A stretch of DNA of 27,253 nt, from contig NZ_CAMLMK010000031.1 in NCBI RefSeq assembly GCF_946481155.1, positions 1 to 27,253 on the forward strand, read 5' to 3'. How positions within the stretch are numbered: position 1 is the first letter of the stretch; each line of letters starts with the position of its first letter. Origin of the DNA: an uncultured Flavobacterium sp. GTDB lineage: Bacteria > Bacteroidota > Bacteroidia > Flavobacteriales > Flavobacteriaceae. Below are positions 17,918-25,501 of this stretch, in pieces. The notes below the pieces were generated by a model. That model saw nothing but the letters and a program-made list of their open reading frames with translations. It was not told the DNA's origin and did no database searches. The position numbers and the translations under genes are program-made.

Positions 17918-20869
17918 ATGCAGAATAAAGGACTTATTAAATTTTTTGCAATTTTATTTGCATTGGTAAGTATTTACCAACTTTCCTTCACAGTTGTTAC
18001 CAATAATATTGAAAGTAAGGCAAAAGAATTTGCTAACGGCGATTCTAAAAAAGAGCTGTTTTACTTAGACTCTATTGGTAAGGAAAAAGTGTTTTTAGGA
18101 CATACGTTTAACGACGTAAGAGAAAAACAAATCAACAAAGGTCTTGACCTTGAAGGAGGAATCAACGTAATCCTTCAAATCTCGGTTAGAGATGTTTTGA
18201 AAGGATTGGCAAACAATTCAAAAAATCCGGTTTTCAACCAGGCGCTTGCAAAAGCTACTAAAGAAAGACAAGGTAACCAAGATTACTTAGATGCTTTCTT
18301 CATCGCTTTTGATGAGGTTTCCAATGGAACCATAAAATTATCGTCACCTGAAATTTTTGCCAACAGAAATTTAAGTGAGGTTGATTTCAAAATGTCAAAT
18401 GCACAGGTTAAAACAGTCCTTAAGAGAAAAGTAGGAGAGTCTGTTGAAAGCGCATTTAGAGTATTGAGAGAGCGTATCGACAAATTCGGTGTTACGCAAC
18501 CAAACATTCAAAAATTAGGAGAATCAGGAAGAATCCTAGTGGAACTTCCAGGTGCTAAAGATATTGACCGTATCCAGAAATTATTACAGAGTACCGCTCA
18601 GCTTGAATTCTGGGAAACATACAAATCTGATGAAATCGGTAATTTCTTAATGGCAGCAAACGAGGCTTTAAAGAAAACTGAAAAAGCAGTGACTCCGGCT
18701 GAAGCTCCAAAAACTTCAGATATCGATTCATTATTAACTAATCAGGCAAAAGATTCTGCTGCAGTTAAAAAAGGAAACAACCCTTTATTGGATTTAGTTA
18801 AAGGCGGAGGACAACAAGGAGGTCCGGTTTTGGCTTACTTCAATCCAAAAGATACTGCTAAAGTAAATGCTTATTTAGGAAGAGCAGATGTTCGTGCTTT
18901 ATTACCGGCTGAACAACGTTTTGTTCGTTTCGCCTGGGGTAAATTAAACCCAAAAACTCCGGATGTTGTTGAGCTATATGCGCTTAAAACAAACAGAGAA
19001 GGTGTGCCGCCACTAGGTGGAGGTGTTATTACCGATGCTTCTGAGTCTTTTGACCAAATGGGAAGACCGTCAGTAACCATGCAGATGAATGCAACCGGTG
19101 CGAAAGCATGGGAAGCGTTAACAGGAAAAGCATTCCAACAGCAAAGCAATATTGCTATTGTTTTAGATAACATTGTTTACTCAGCGCCGGGAGTTTCTTC
19201 AGGACCAATCTCCGGAGGACGTTCAGAAATCTCTGGTGTGTTCGATGTAACTGAGACGAAAGACTTAGCAAACATCTTAAGAGCAGGTAAATTACCGGCT
19301 AAAGCAGAAATCGTTCAGTCGGAAGTTGTTGGTCCGTCATTAGGTCAACAAGCTATCGACAATGGTATCATGTCATCAATAGTGGGATTATTATTAGTAT
19401 CGCTTTGGATGATTGTTTATTACGGAAGAGCAGGATGGTATGCTAATATTGCATTGGCAGTCAACTTATTGTTCTTATTCGGAATTTTAGCAAGCTTAGG
19501 TGCTGTATTGACATTACCGGGTATCGCAGGTATCGTGTTAACAATGGGTACGGCGGTAGATGCAAATATCATCATTTACGAAAGAGCAAAAGAGGAACTG
19601 CGTGCCGGAAAATCATTGCCGGATGCAATCAGATCTTCCTACAGCTGGCATGGCGCGATGCGTTCCATCATTGATGCAAACGTTACGCACATCCTTACAG
19701 GTTTGATTCTTTTCATCTTCGGTACAGGTCCAATTAAAGGTTTCGCGACTACATTGTTAATTGGTATCTTCACGTCATTGTTCACGTCGATTTTCATCGC
19801 GAGAATCTTCTTAGATAGAGCTGCTGCAAAAGGTGCTAATGTTACTTTCGTAACAGGAATGTCTAAAAACTGGTTCACTAACTTCCATTTTGATTTCTTA
19901 GGAATTAAAAAAGTATCGTATTTCGTTTCTGCTACTGTAGTAGTGATCAGCTGCATATCGTTTTATATCAATGGATTGGATCAAGGTGTGGATTTCGTTG
20001 GAGGTAGAACATTCCAGGTGAAATTTGAGAAACCGGTGAATCCAACTGAAATTTCAGAAGATCTTACTAAAGAGTTCGGAGTAAACGTAGAGGTAAAAGA
20101 ATTTGGTAACAAGAGCCAAATGCGAATTATTACTAAATACAAAGTACAGGATGAAGGAGCAGGTGTAGATCAGGAAGTAAACGAAAAACTTTATAATGGC
20201 TTGAAGAAATACTATGCAACCAATATCTCTTACAAAGATTTCATCAACACTGCAGAAGGAAAGACTTTAGGAGTTGTTCAGGCTTCAAAAGTAAGTGCTT
20301 CCGTTTCCGATGACATCAAGACCAATTCTTATTGGGCGGTATTAGGAGCAATGGCTGTAGTATTCCTTTACTTAATGGTTTCTTTCCGTAAGTGGCAGTA
20401 TTCATTAGGTGCGATTGCAGCTGTGGCACACGACGTTATTTTCGTATTGGGAATCTACTCGTTATGTTACAAGTTTATGCCTTTCCACATGGAAATGGAC
20501 CAGCACTTTATTGCAGCGATCCTTACAGTTATTGGATACTCGATGAATGACACGGTAATTGTATTCGACCGTATCCGTGAATTCATCGCGGGTGACAGAA
20601 AAGGTAATTTCAACCAGATTGTAAACGACTCGATCAACACTACATTGTCAAGAACGATCAATACCTCATTAACCATGATCATGGTATTGTTAATCATGTT
20701 CATCTTTGGTGGAGAATCTATCCAAGGATTCATCTTCGCAATGTTGGTAGGTATCGTAGTTGGAACATACTCTTCATTATTCATCGCAACACCGGTATTG
20801 GTTGACACTATGCCACGCGAAGACAAAAAAGAAATTGAAAGATTACATGCGGAAGCAAACGAAGCATAA
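17918..20869 (+). CDS. secDF: Protein translocase subunit SecDF (fused SecD-SecF)
   Basis: The 983-residue protein joins SecD and SecF, as is common in Bacteroidota and in Bacillus. It sits in the inner membrane and uses the proton gradient to help the Sec channel export proteins. The SecD part has an N-terminal membrane helix (8-27), the D1 motif GLDLEGG (75-81; E where many have R), a large periplasmic region and TAVDANIIIYERAKEELR (from 545, with the proton-relay aspartate D548). A low-complexity stretch rich in A, K, P, Q and G lies near 248-305. The SecF part begins near 660 with a membrane helix, then GVDFVGGR (690-697) and GYSMNDTVIVFDRIRE (873-888). About 12 membrane helices are visible in total. 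It has a promoter of its own and ends in a strong terminator. Confidence 0.97.
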   Translation: MQNKGLIKFFAILFALVSIYQLSFTVVTNNIESKAKEFANGDSKKELFYLDSIGKEKVFLGHTFNDVREKQINKGLDLEGGINVILQISVRDVLKGLANNSKNPVFNQALAKATKERQGNQDYLDAFFIAFDEVSNGTIKLSSPEIFANRNLSEVDFKMSNAQVKTVLKRKVGESVESAFRVLRERIDKFGVTQPNIQKLGESGRILVELPGAKDIDRIQKLLQSTAQLEFWETYKSDEIGNFLMAANEALKKTEKAVTPAEAPKTSDIDSLLTNQAKDSAAVKKGNNPLLDLVKGGGQQGGPVLAYFNPKDTAKVNAYLGRADVRALLPAEQRFVRFAWGKLNPKTPDVVELYALKTNREGVPPLGGGVITDASESFDQMGRPSVTMQMNATGAKAWEALTGKAFQQQSNIAIVLDNIVYSAPGVSSGPISGGRSEISGVFDVTETKDLANILRAGKLPAKAEIVQSEVVGPSLGQQAIDNGIMSSIVGLLLVSLWMIVYYGRAGWYANIALAVNLLFLFGILASLGAVLTLPGIAGIVLTMGTAVDANIIIYERAKEELRAGKSLPDAIRSSYSWHGAMRSIIDANVTHILTGLILFIFGTGPIKGFATTLLIGIFTSLFTSIFIARIFLDRAAAKGANVTFVTGMSKNWFTNFHFDFLGIKKVSYFVSATVVVISCISFYINGLDQGVDFVGGRTFQVKFEKPVNPTEISEDLTKEFGVNVEVKEFGNKSQMRIITKYKVQDEGAGVDQEVNEKLYNGLKKYYATNISYKDFINTAEGKTLGVVQASKVSASVSDDIKTNSYWAVLGAMAVVFLYLMVSFRKWQYSLGAIAAVAHDVIFVLGIYSLCYKFMPFHMEMDQHFIAAILTVIGYSMNDTVIVFDRIREFIAGDRKGNFNQIVNDSINTTLSRTINTSLTMIMVLLIMFIFGGESIQGFIFAMLVGIVVGTYSSLFIATPVLVDTMPREDKKEIERLHAEANEA

Positions 20870-20888
20870 TCAATCTTCATAGTATATC

Positions 20889-20918
20889 AAAAGCTGCTCA
20901 TTACGGGCAGCTTTTTTT
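20889..20918 (+). terminator. Intrinsic terminator after secDF
   Basis: AAAAGCTGC at 20889-20897 pairs with GCAGCTTTT at 20907-20915, nine base pairs with a nine-base loop, followed by further T. Confidence 0.92.
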
Positions 20919-20962
20919 GTTTTAGGACTGTGATGGTTTGGGTTTTGTTTGGATAGGTAATT

Positions 20963-21020
20963 CCTGCCATACGCTCCTCCCGATGAAAAATCGGGATCCG
21001 CTGCTGTCAGGAGTAGCAGG
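20963..21020. repeat. REP-like element (family C) with nested hairpins
   Basis: CCTGC (20963-20967) and CTCCT (20974-20978) pair with AGGAG (21009-21013) and GCAGG (21016-21020) as an interrupted outer stem. Inside, TCCCGAT (20978-20984) pairs with ATCGGGA (20990-20996); T20978 can be used by only one of the two stems. The inner hairpin repeats the arms of the palindrome at 11246-11263. Confidence 0.65.
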
Positions 21021-21146
21021 TTTCCATTTGATTTTCGGGATGTATTTTTAAAATCGGCGCCGCTATGAGCCGGAAAATACGCATTTAGCTTATTTGGTAG
21101 AGGTGGCGTAAAGCGGTTTTGTCAGTATGGAAAATGCACATTCAAA

Positions 21147-21181
21147 AAAAATCCCACCACGCTTTCGCGGGTGGGATTTTT
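21147..21181 (-). terminator. Intrinsic terminator after lgt (could act both ways)
   Basis: AAAAATCCCACC pairs with GGTGGGATTTTT around a short GC inner stem (21160-21162 with 21167-21169, one A bulged). Read on the minus strand it lies just after the lgt stop and is followed by a run of T; A and T tracts on both sides allow action in both directions. Confidence 0.9.
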
Positions 21182-21183
21182 GG

Positions 21184-22122
21184 TTATGATTGGGAATCTA
21201 TGTTTTTCTGTCTTTCCGCCCTAAACACCAAATAAAAGCCGATAAGGATAAAAGGGATGCTGAGCCATTGTCCGGTAGAGAAAACGCCCAGGGCGCTCTC
21301 AAAACCACCCTGACTCTCTTTAACATACTCCACTATAAAACGAACAGTCCATAACATGATTAAAAACAGTCCGAAAAGATAGCCCTGCTTCTCTCTGGCG
21401 TTGGTTTTCCAGTACAGGTAAAAGAGAATCGCAAATACAAAAATATAGCCAAAGGCCTCATACAACTGCGCGGGATGCTTCGGTAAAACGTGTTCCAATA
21501 AGCCGGCAAACTGCGGATTAGTTTCGATAGCTTTAAAAGCCTCATTAGGATCCTGGATTCCGGTAGCCTGTACTGCTTCTTTAGCATTATATTGGTCACG
21601 GATAAAGCGAACCCCAAATGCTGATTCAGTTGTCTTACCCACGATCTCCGAATTAAAAAAGTTTCCTAAACGCACAAAAATGGCTCCGCTGGAAACCGGA
21701 AGTACAATTCGGTCCAGAATCCAAAACAATGGTCTTTGGATGATTTTCTTACTGTAAAAATACATTACTATAATGATCGCAATAGCGGCTCCATGACTTG
21801 CCAATCCTGCAAAACCAGTGAATTCAAATTCAGGTGAAAATCTAAAAGGCAATAAGATTTCCATTTTATGATCCTTAAAGTAATCCCAGTCGTAAAAGAA
21901 AACATGTCCAAGTCGTGCGCCAACCAAAGTAGCGAAAACGGTATATATGAACAAGGAATCGAGTTTTTCAAGGGTTTCACCTTCTCTTTCATAAACATTT
22001 TTCATAATGTACCATCCCAATCCAAAGGCGACAATAAACATTAAGCTATAATAACGGATCATGAAAAATCCTAAATCAATTCCTTCGGAAGGATTCCAAA
22101 TCATATGTAAAGCGTGTGTCAT
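21184..22122 (-). CDS. lgt: Prolipoprotein diacylglyceryl transferase Lgt
   Basis: The 312-residue inner-membrane enzyme attaches diacylglycerol to the lipobox cysteine of prolipoproteins, the first step of lipoprotein maturation. The family signature is RLGNFFNSEIVG at residues 151-162, holding the catalytic-site arginine and asparagine. A histidine in GLASHGAA (H110) matches E. coli H103, and HPAQLYEA follows later. About seven membrane helices are present. The start could be residue 1 or M7 (MIWNPSEG); I keep the first ATG because the residues between are compatible. A region near 165-215 (charged, DQYNAKEAVQATG) is an extra soluble loop longer than in E. coli Lgt. It is the last gene of the likely folE-cysS-yidD-lgt cluster, 84 bases after yidD, and ends at a terminator. 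Confidence 0.96.
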   Translation of the reverse strand: MTHALHMIWNPSEGIDLGFFMIRYYSLMFIVAFGLGWYIMKNVYEREGETLEKLDSLFIYTVFATLVGARLGHVFFYDWDYFKDHKMEILLPFRFSPEFEFTGFAGLASHGAAIAIIIVMYFYSKKIIQRPLFWILDRIVLPVSSGAIFVRLGNFFNSEIVGKTTESAFGVRFIRDQYNAKEAVQATGIQDPNEAFKAIETNPQFAGLLEHVLPKHPAQLYEAFGYIFVFAILFYLYWKTNAREKQGYLFGLFLIMLWTVRFIVEYVKESQGGFESALGVFSTGQWLSIPFILIGFYLVFRAERQKNIDSQS

Positions 22123-22206
22123 AATGAAAGTATATTCTTTATTTCGGTAAATTTAATAAATGAAAAATAGCGGGGCCATTAAATCGGATTAATTTAATTA
22201 TAAATT

Positions 22207-22431
22207 TTAAGGAACCGGGTCATAACCGCTGCCACCCCAGGGATGACAACTCCCGATTCGTTTTATGGCCAGCCATCCGCCTTTGAAAAGTCCGTGTTTG
22301 TTAAGTGCCTCAAGTGTGTACTGGGAGCAGGTAGGCGAATAACGGCAGACACCCGGCGTGAGAGGTGAAATCACTATCTGGTAAAACCGTACCACTAGCA
22401 CAAAAGGAAATATCAGGATTTTTTTCAGCAT
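22207..22431 (-). CDS. yidD: Membrane protein insertion efficiency factor YidD
   Basis: The 74-residue protein contains the diagnostic [20 protein letters not shown], followed by [29 protein letters not shown] and the end YDPVP. Three conserved cysteines (in [12 protein letters not shown] and GSCHPW) are in place. It is a small inner-membrane-associated protein that helps YidC insert proteins. The frame is open upstream to an ATG at 22470, giving 87 residues, but the extra 13 lack family character, so I start at 22431 ([12 protein letters not shown], an amphipathic helix). Outside Bacteroidota yidD usually lies between rnpA and yidC; here it sits between cysS and lgt. Confidence 0.95.
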   Translation of the reverse strand: MLKKILIFPFVLVVRFYQIVISPLTPGVCRYSPTCSQYTLEALNKHGLFKGGWLAIKRIGSCHPWGGSGYDPVP

Positions 22432-22494
22432 ATTTTCTAAAAAAAATGATGAAGCGCCATACTCCATCATTTATGATTTTATCTTAAATTAAAA

Positions 22495-23976
22495 TTAGAG
22501 ACTGAAGGTGGTTCCTTCTTTTCCGTCTTTCAGCTGAACACCTAAAGCGGCTAATTTATCCCTGATTTGATCGGACATTGCAAAGTCTTTATTAGCTCTG
22601 GCTTCGTTTCGCATGTCAATCAGCATGTTGACAATTCCTTCGAGTTTGTCATTGTTGCCATTCATTTCACTACTGTTTCGCAGGCCTAAAACATCAAAAA
22701 CAAAGGCGTGGACCGCTTTTTTGAAATGCTCTAAGTCAGTGTGATTCAGACTTTCTTTGCCATCTTTCATCAGATTGATATAGCGAACAGCTTCAAACAA
22801 TTGCGCAATCAGAATCGGACTGTTGAAATCGTCATTCATCGCATCATAACAAGCCGCTTTCCACGAATTTACATCAAAGGAAGAAGTTGCTCCGGCCTGA
22901 ATTTCAGCCAAATTGGCAACGGCTTCCATCAAACGGTTAAAGCCTTTTTCGGAAGCTAACATTCCTTCATTAGAAATATCAAGGATGCTTCTGTAATGCG
23001 CCTGCAAAAAGCAAAAACGCACTACGCTCGGATGAAAAGCCTTCTCGAAAAAGTCATTTTCCCCATTGAACAATTCCATCGGAAGAATGTAATTTCCGGT
23101 TGATTTGCTCATTCGCTGTCCGTTCATAGTCAGCATATTGGCGTGCATCCAGTAGTTTACCGGAGAAGTTCCGTTACAGGCTTTCCCTTGTGCGATTTCA
23201 CATTCATGATGCGGGAATTTTAAATCCATTCCGCCACCGTGAATGTCAAAGGTCTGGCCAAGATATTTTGTGCTCATGGCAGTACACTCAAGATGCCATC
23301 CCGGGAAACCATCGCCCCAAGGCGAAGACCAGCGCATGATATGAGCCGGGGAAGCTTTTTTCCATAAGGCAAAATCAGCGGCATTTCTTTTTTCTTCCTG
23401 ACCGTCTAAATCACGAGTGTTAGCAAGTAACTCTTCAATATTTCTATTGCTAAGTTCTCCGTAGTTTAGGCCTCTGTTGTTATATTCTGTTACATCAAAA
23501 TACACGGAACCATTGCTTTCGTAAGCAAATCCGGTTTCGATCAATTTCTGCGTAATTTCAATCTGTTCCAGAATATGACCTGTAGCTGTAGGTTCAATGT
23601 TCGGAGGGAGCAGGTTGAACATTTCCAGAACTTTGTGAAAGTCAACAGTATATTTCTGCACCACTTCCATTGGTTCCAGTTTTTCAAGACGCGACTGTTT
23701 TACAAATCGGTCATTTTCAACATTGCCATCATCCGTTAAATGCCCGGCATCGGTAATATTTCTGATATAGCGCACTTTGTATTCCAGATGTTTGATATAT
23801 CGGTAAATCATATCAAAAGACATGAAAGTTCTACAATTTCCCAGGTGAACATTGCTGTAAACGGTAGGTCCGCATACATACATTCCTACATGACCTTCAT
23901 GAATAGGTTTGAAAAGTTCTTTTTCTCCGGAAAGCGAATTGTAAATCTTTAATGTTTGATTTTGATATAAGTGCAT
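22495..23976 (-). CDS. cysS: Cysteinyl-tRNA synthetase
   Basis: The 493-residue class I enzyme charges tRNA-Cys. The HIGH-type motif appears as HLGN (44-47, in [15 protein letters not shown]) and the KMSKS loop as RMSKS (288-292). The zinc that selects cysteine is held by C35 (YVCGPTVY), C231 (WHLECTAM), H256 and E260 ([10 protein letters not shown]), all present. The C-terminal DALR-like helical domain is intact through residue 493. The gene lies 29 bases after folE and 63 bases before yidD on the same strand, so it is probably part of one transcript. Confidence 0.97.
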   Translation of the reverse strand: MHLYQNQTLKIYNSLSGEKELFKPIHEGHVGMYVCGPTVYSNVHLGNCRTFMSFDMIYRYIKHLEYKVRYIRNITDAGHLTDDGNVENDRFVKQSRLEKLEPMEVVQKYTVDFHKVLEMFNLLPPNIEPTATGHILEQIEITQKLIETGFAYESNGSVYFDVTEYNNRGLNYGELSNRNIEELLANTRDLDGQEEKRNAADFALWKKASPAHIMRWSSPWGDGFPGWHLECTAMSTKYLGQTFDIHGGGMDLKFPHHECEIAQGKACNGTSPVNYWMHANMLTMNGQRMSKSTGNYILPMELFNGENDFFEKAFHPSVVRFCFLQAHYRSILDISNEGMLASEKGFNRLMEAVANLAEIQAGATSSFDVNSWKAACYDAMNDDFNSPILIAQLFEAVRYINLMKDGKESLNHTDLEHFKKAVHAFVFDVLGLRNSSEMNGNNDKLEGIVNMLIDMRNEARANKDFAMSDQIRDKLAALGVQLKDGKEGTTFSL

Positions 23977-24005
23977 ATAACTTATTGGTTAGCTATTTAC
24001 TAAAT

Positions 24006-24677
24006 TTAAAATGAAGTCTCTAATTTGATATAATCCAAAAACTCGCGGCGTACTTTGTCTTCTTTGAATCTTCCTCCGAATTCTGCTGTAACGGTACTGC
24101 TTTCGATGTCACGGATACCGCGTGAATTTACGCAAAGGTGTTTGGCATCGATTACGCAGGCAACATCTTCAGTATTCAGGACTTTTTGAAGTTCCTGTAC
24201 GATTTGCATTGTCAGACGTTCCTGAACCTGAGGTCTTTTTGCGAAATAATCCACAATACGGTTCATTTTGGATAAACCTACCACAGTTCCGTTTGAAATA
24301 TAAGCAACATGTGCACGCCCAACTATTGGTAGAAGGTGATGCTCACAAGTGGAATAAATAGTAATGTTCTTTTCAACCAGCATTTCACCATACTTGTATT
24401 TATTTTCAAATGTGGATGAGCTTGGTTTTTTATGCGGATGAAGTCCTCCGAAAATTTCCTTAACAAACATTTTTGCAACACGGTTTGGAGTGCCTTTCAG
24501 ACTGTCGTCCGTTAGATCCAGTCCCAGCGTGTTTAAGATATTTTCAACGTCTTTTTTAATTAGGTTTATTTTTTCCTCGTCAGATAAGGCAAAAGCATCA
24601 GAACGTAAAGGAGTTTGAGCGCTTGTGCCTACATGATTTTCTCCTAATGGATCGTTCAAATCGTCGTTGTGAATCAT
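24006..24677 (-). CDS. folE: GTP cyclohydrolase I (FolE)
   Basis: The 223-residue enzyme converts GTP to 7,8-dihydroneopterin triphosphate, the first step toward folate (and other pterins). Zinc ligands are C111 and H114 of STCEHHLLP and C182 of HLCVNSRG, at nearly the same positions as C110, H113 and C181 of E. coli FolE. The conserved GTP-site stretch GLSKMNRIVDYFAKRPQVQE (134-153) is complete. An open frame extends to a TTG at 24713, but the added residues overlap the putative promoter box at 24711-24718, so I start at the ATG at 24675-24677. It heads the minus-strand cluster folE-cysS-yidD-lgt. The N-terminal 30 residues are polar and probably disordered. Confidence 0.95.
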   Translation of the reverse strand: MIHNDDLNDPLGENHVGTSAQTPLRSDAFALSDEEKINLIKKDVENILNTLGLDLTDDSLKGTPNRVAKMFVKEIFGGLHPHKKPSSSTFENKYKYGEMLVEKNITIYSTCEHHLLPIVGRAHVAYISNGTVVGLSKMNRIVDYFAKRPQVQERLTMQIVQELQKVLNTEDVACVIDAKHLCVNSRGIRDIESSTVTAEFGGRFKEDKVRREFLDYIKLETSF

Positions 24678-24710
24678 TATATAGCTGTATGAATTTAAAA
24701 AAGTTACACG

Positions 24711-24718
24711 CAAAGATA
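24711..24718 (-). promoter_or_regulatory. Putative -7 box (TATCTTTG) of the folE cluster
   Basis: On the minus strand TATCTTTG matches TAnnTTTG and lies 33 bases before the folE ATG. A TTG with standard spacing is absent (nearest is 29 bases further). Confidence 0.5.
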
Positions 24719-24930
24719 ATTAATTAATATGAAAAGCCCATTATCGACAAAATGATTAATAAAATGGATGAAATGTATTACATGAGAGTGCCGGTTTTTG
24801 CTGTAAAAACATGTTTTTGCGAAAAATGCAATTTTGTTAAGGCCTGTATTTATTGGCGATTTTAAAGATGTTCAAAAAAAATTATATTATTTTTAACAAT
24901 ATATTTTTTTTATTCACAAAGTTTTGCATA

Positions 24931-24946
24931 TTTGTTAATTAACAAA
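24931..24946. promoter_or_regulatory. 16-base palindrome, possible operator
   Basis: TTTGTTAATTAACAAA equals its own reverse complement. It overlaps the last three bases of a near-consensus -7 box (CATATTTG, 24927-24934), so a protein bound here would block the transcription start of the downstream secreted genes. No regulator is identified. Confidence 0.4.
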
Positions 24947-25120
24947 AATTTAGTAATTCATTATAAAACCGAAAACTATTGCAAAAAACTACTTTTACTT
25001 TACATTTTACTTTTTTTCATAAAAGCATTCCTTGTTGTAAATGGTATTTGCATGTCAGTTTTTTGTTTGTAATAATTTCAATTTGTAACAAACTAAAATT
25101 CCAAATACCAAGTATCCATT

Positions 25121-25495
25121 ATGAAAAAAGTTTTACTACTTATTCTAACAATGTTTTGTTTTTCTCTCCATGCCCAGAGTAAAGGGGAGAAGTTCACTAT
25201 CCTAAAAATTGGAAACAAATATTCTAAGGAAACCATTCAGAATGCTTTTGAAAAAGCAGATCTGTGTGGTAGTTTTTATTTGTCCAAGCCAAATGATATC
25301 ATATTGGATGATGGAAGTGTGGTACGTTTCTTTTCTAAAGCAGAACAGGGAAGCGGTACGAATTTGTCCGACAGTTGTTTTGTTTCTGATAACGTCAGTT
25401 TTGCAAAAGTTGTTTGGTCAATAACACCCAATGGTTTTGTTGCTAAAGGATATCCGGTTCCTTTGAATAAAAATAAGTCTTTTATTAAAGAATAA
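25121..25495 (+). CDS. Small secreted protein of unknown function
   Basis: The 124-residue protein starts at an ATG giving a clear signal peptide that ends SLHAQ near residue 19. The mature part of about 105 residues is mostly polar, with two cysteines (in ADLCGSFYL and LSDSCFVSD) that could form a disulfide after export. No known domain is recognised. The stop codon lies six bases before the ATG of the following giant repeat protein, so the pair is very likely co-transcribed, and the small protein may assist or accompany the large one; this is inference from position alone. The frame uses codons like those of its neighbours. Confidence 0.75.
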   Translation: MKKVLLLILTMFCFSLHAQSKGEKFTILKIGNKYSKETIQNAFEKADLCGSFYLSKPNDIILDDGSVVRFFSKAEQGSGTNLSDSCFVSDNVSFAKVVWSITPNGFVAKGYPVPLNKNKSFIKE

Positions 25496-25501
25496 GCAGC
25501 T

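Larger units (their letters stand above)
20870..21183. other. Convergent spacer between secDF and lgt
   Basis: The 314 bases hold the secDF terminator (20889-20918), a REP-like element (20963-21020), an imperfect hairpin at 21042-21080 (GTATTTT ... CGGC ... GCCG ... AAAATAC) and the lgt terminator (21147-21181). No gene is visible. Confidence 0.7.
24678..25120. other. Divergent AT-rich spacer between folE and the secreted pair
   Basis: The 443 bases are strongly AT-rich and hold no credible gene. They contain the folE promoter box (24711-24718, minus), a 16-base palindrome (24931-24946) just downstream of a near-consensus CATATTTG, and a weak GTTTGT/ACAAAC inverted repeat (25065-25070 with 25088-25093). 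The leader of the 25121 gene may be about 170 bases long. Confidence 0.5.

Noticed and set aside
24979..25182. 67-codon plus-strand frame before and into the small secreted gene
   Set aside because: It starts at a TTG, lies in AT-rich spacer and overlaps a better gene in another frame.
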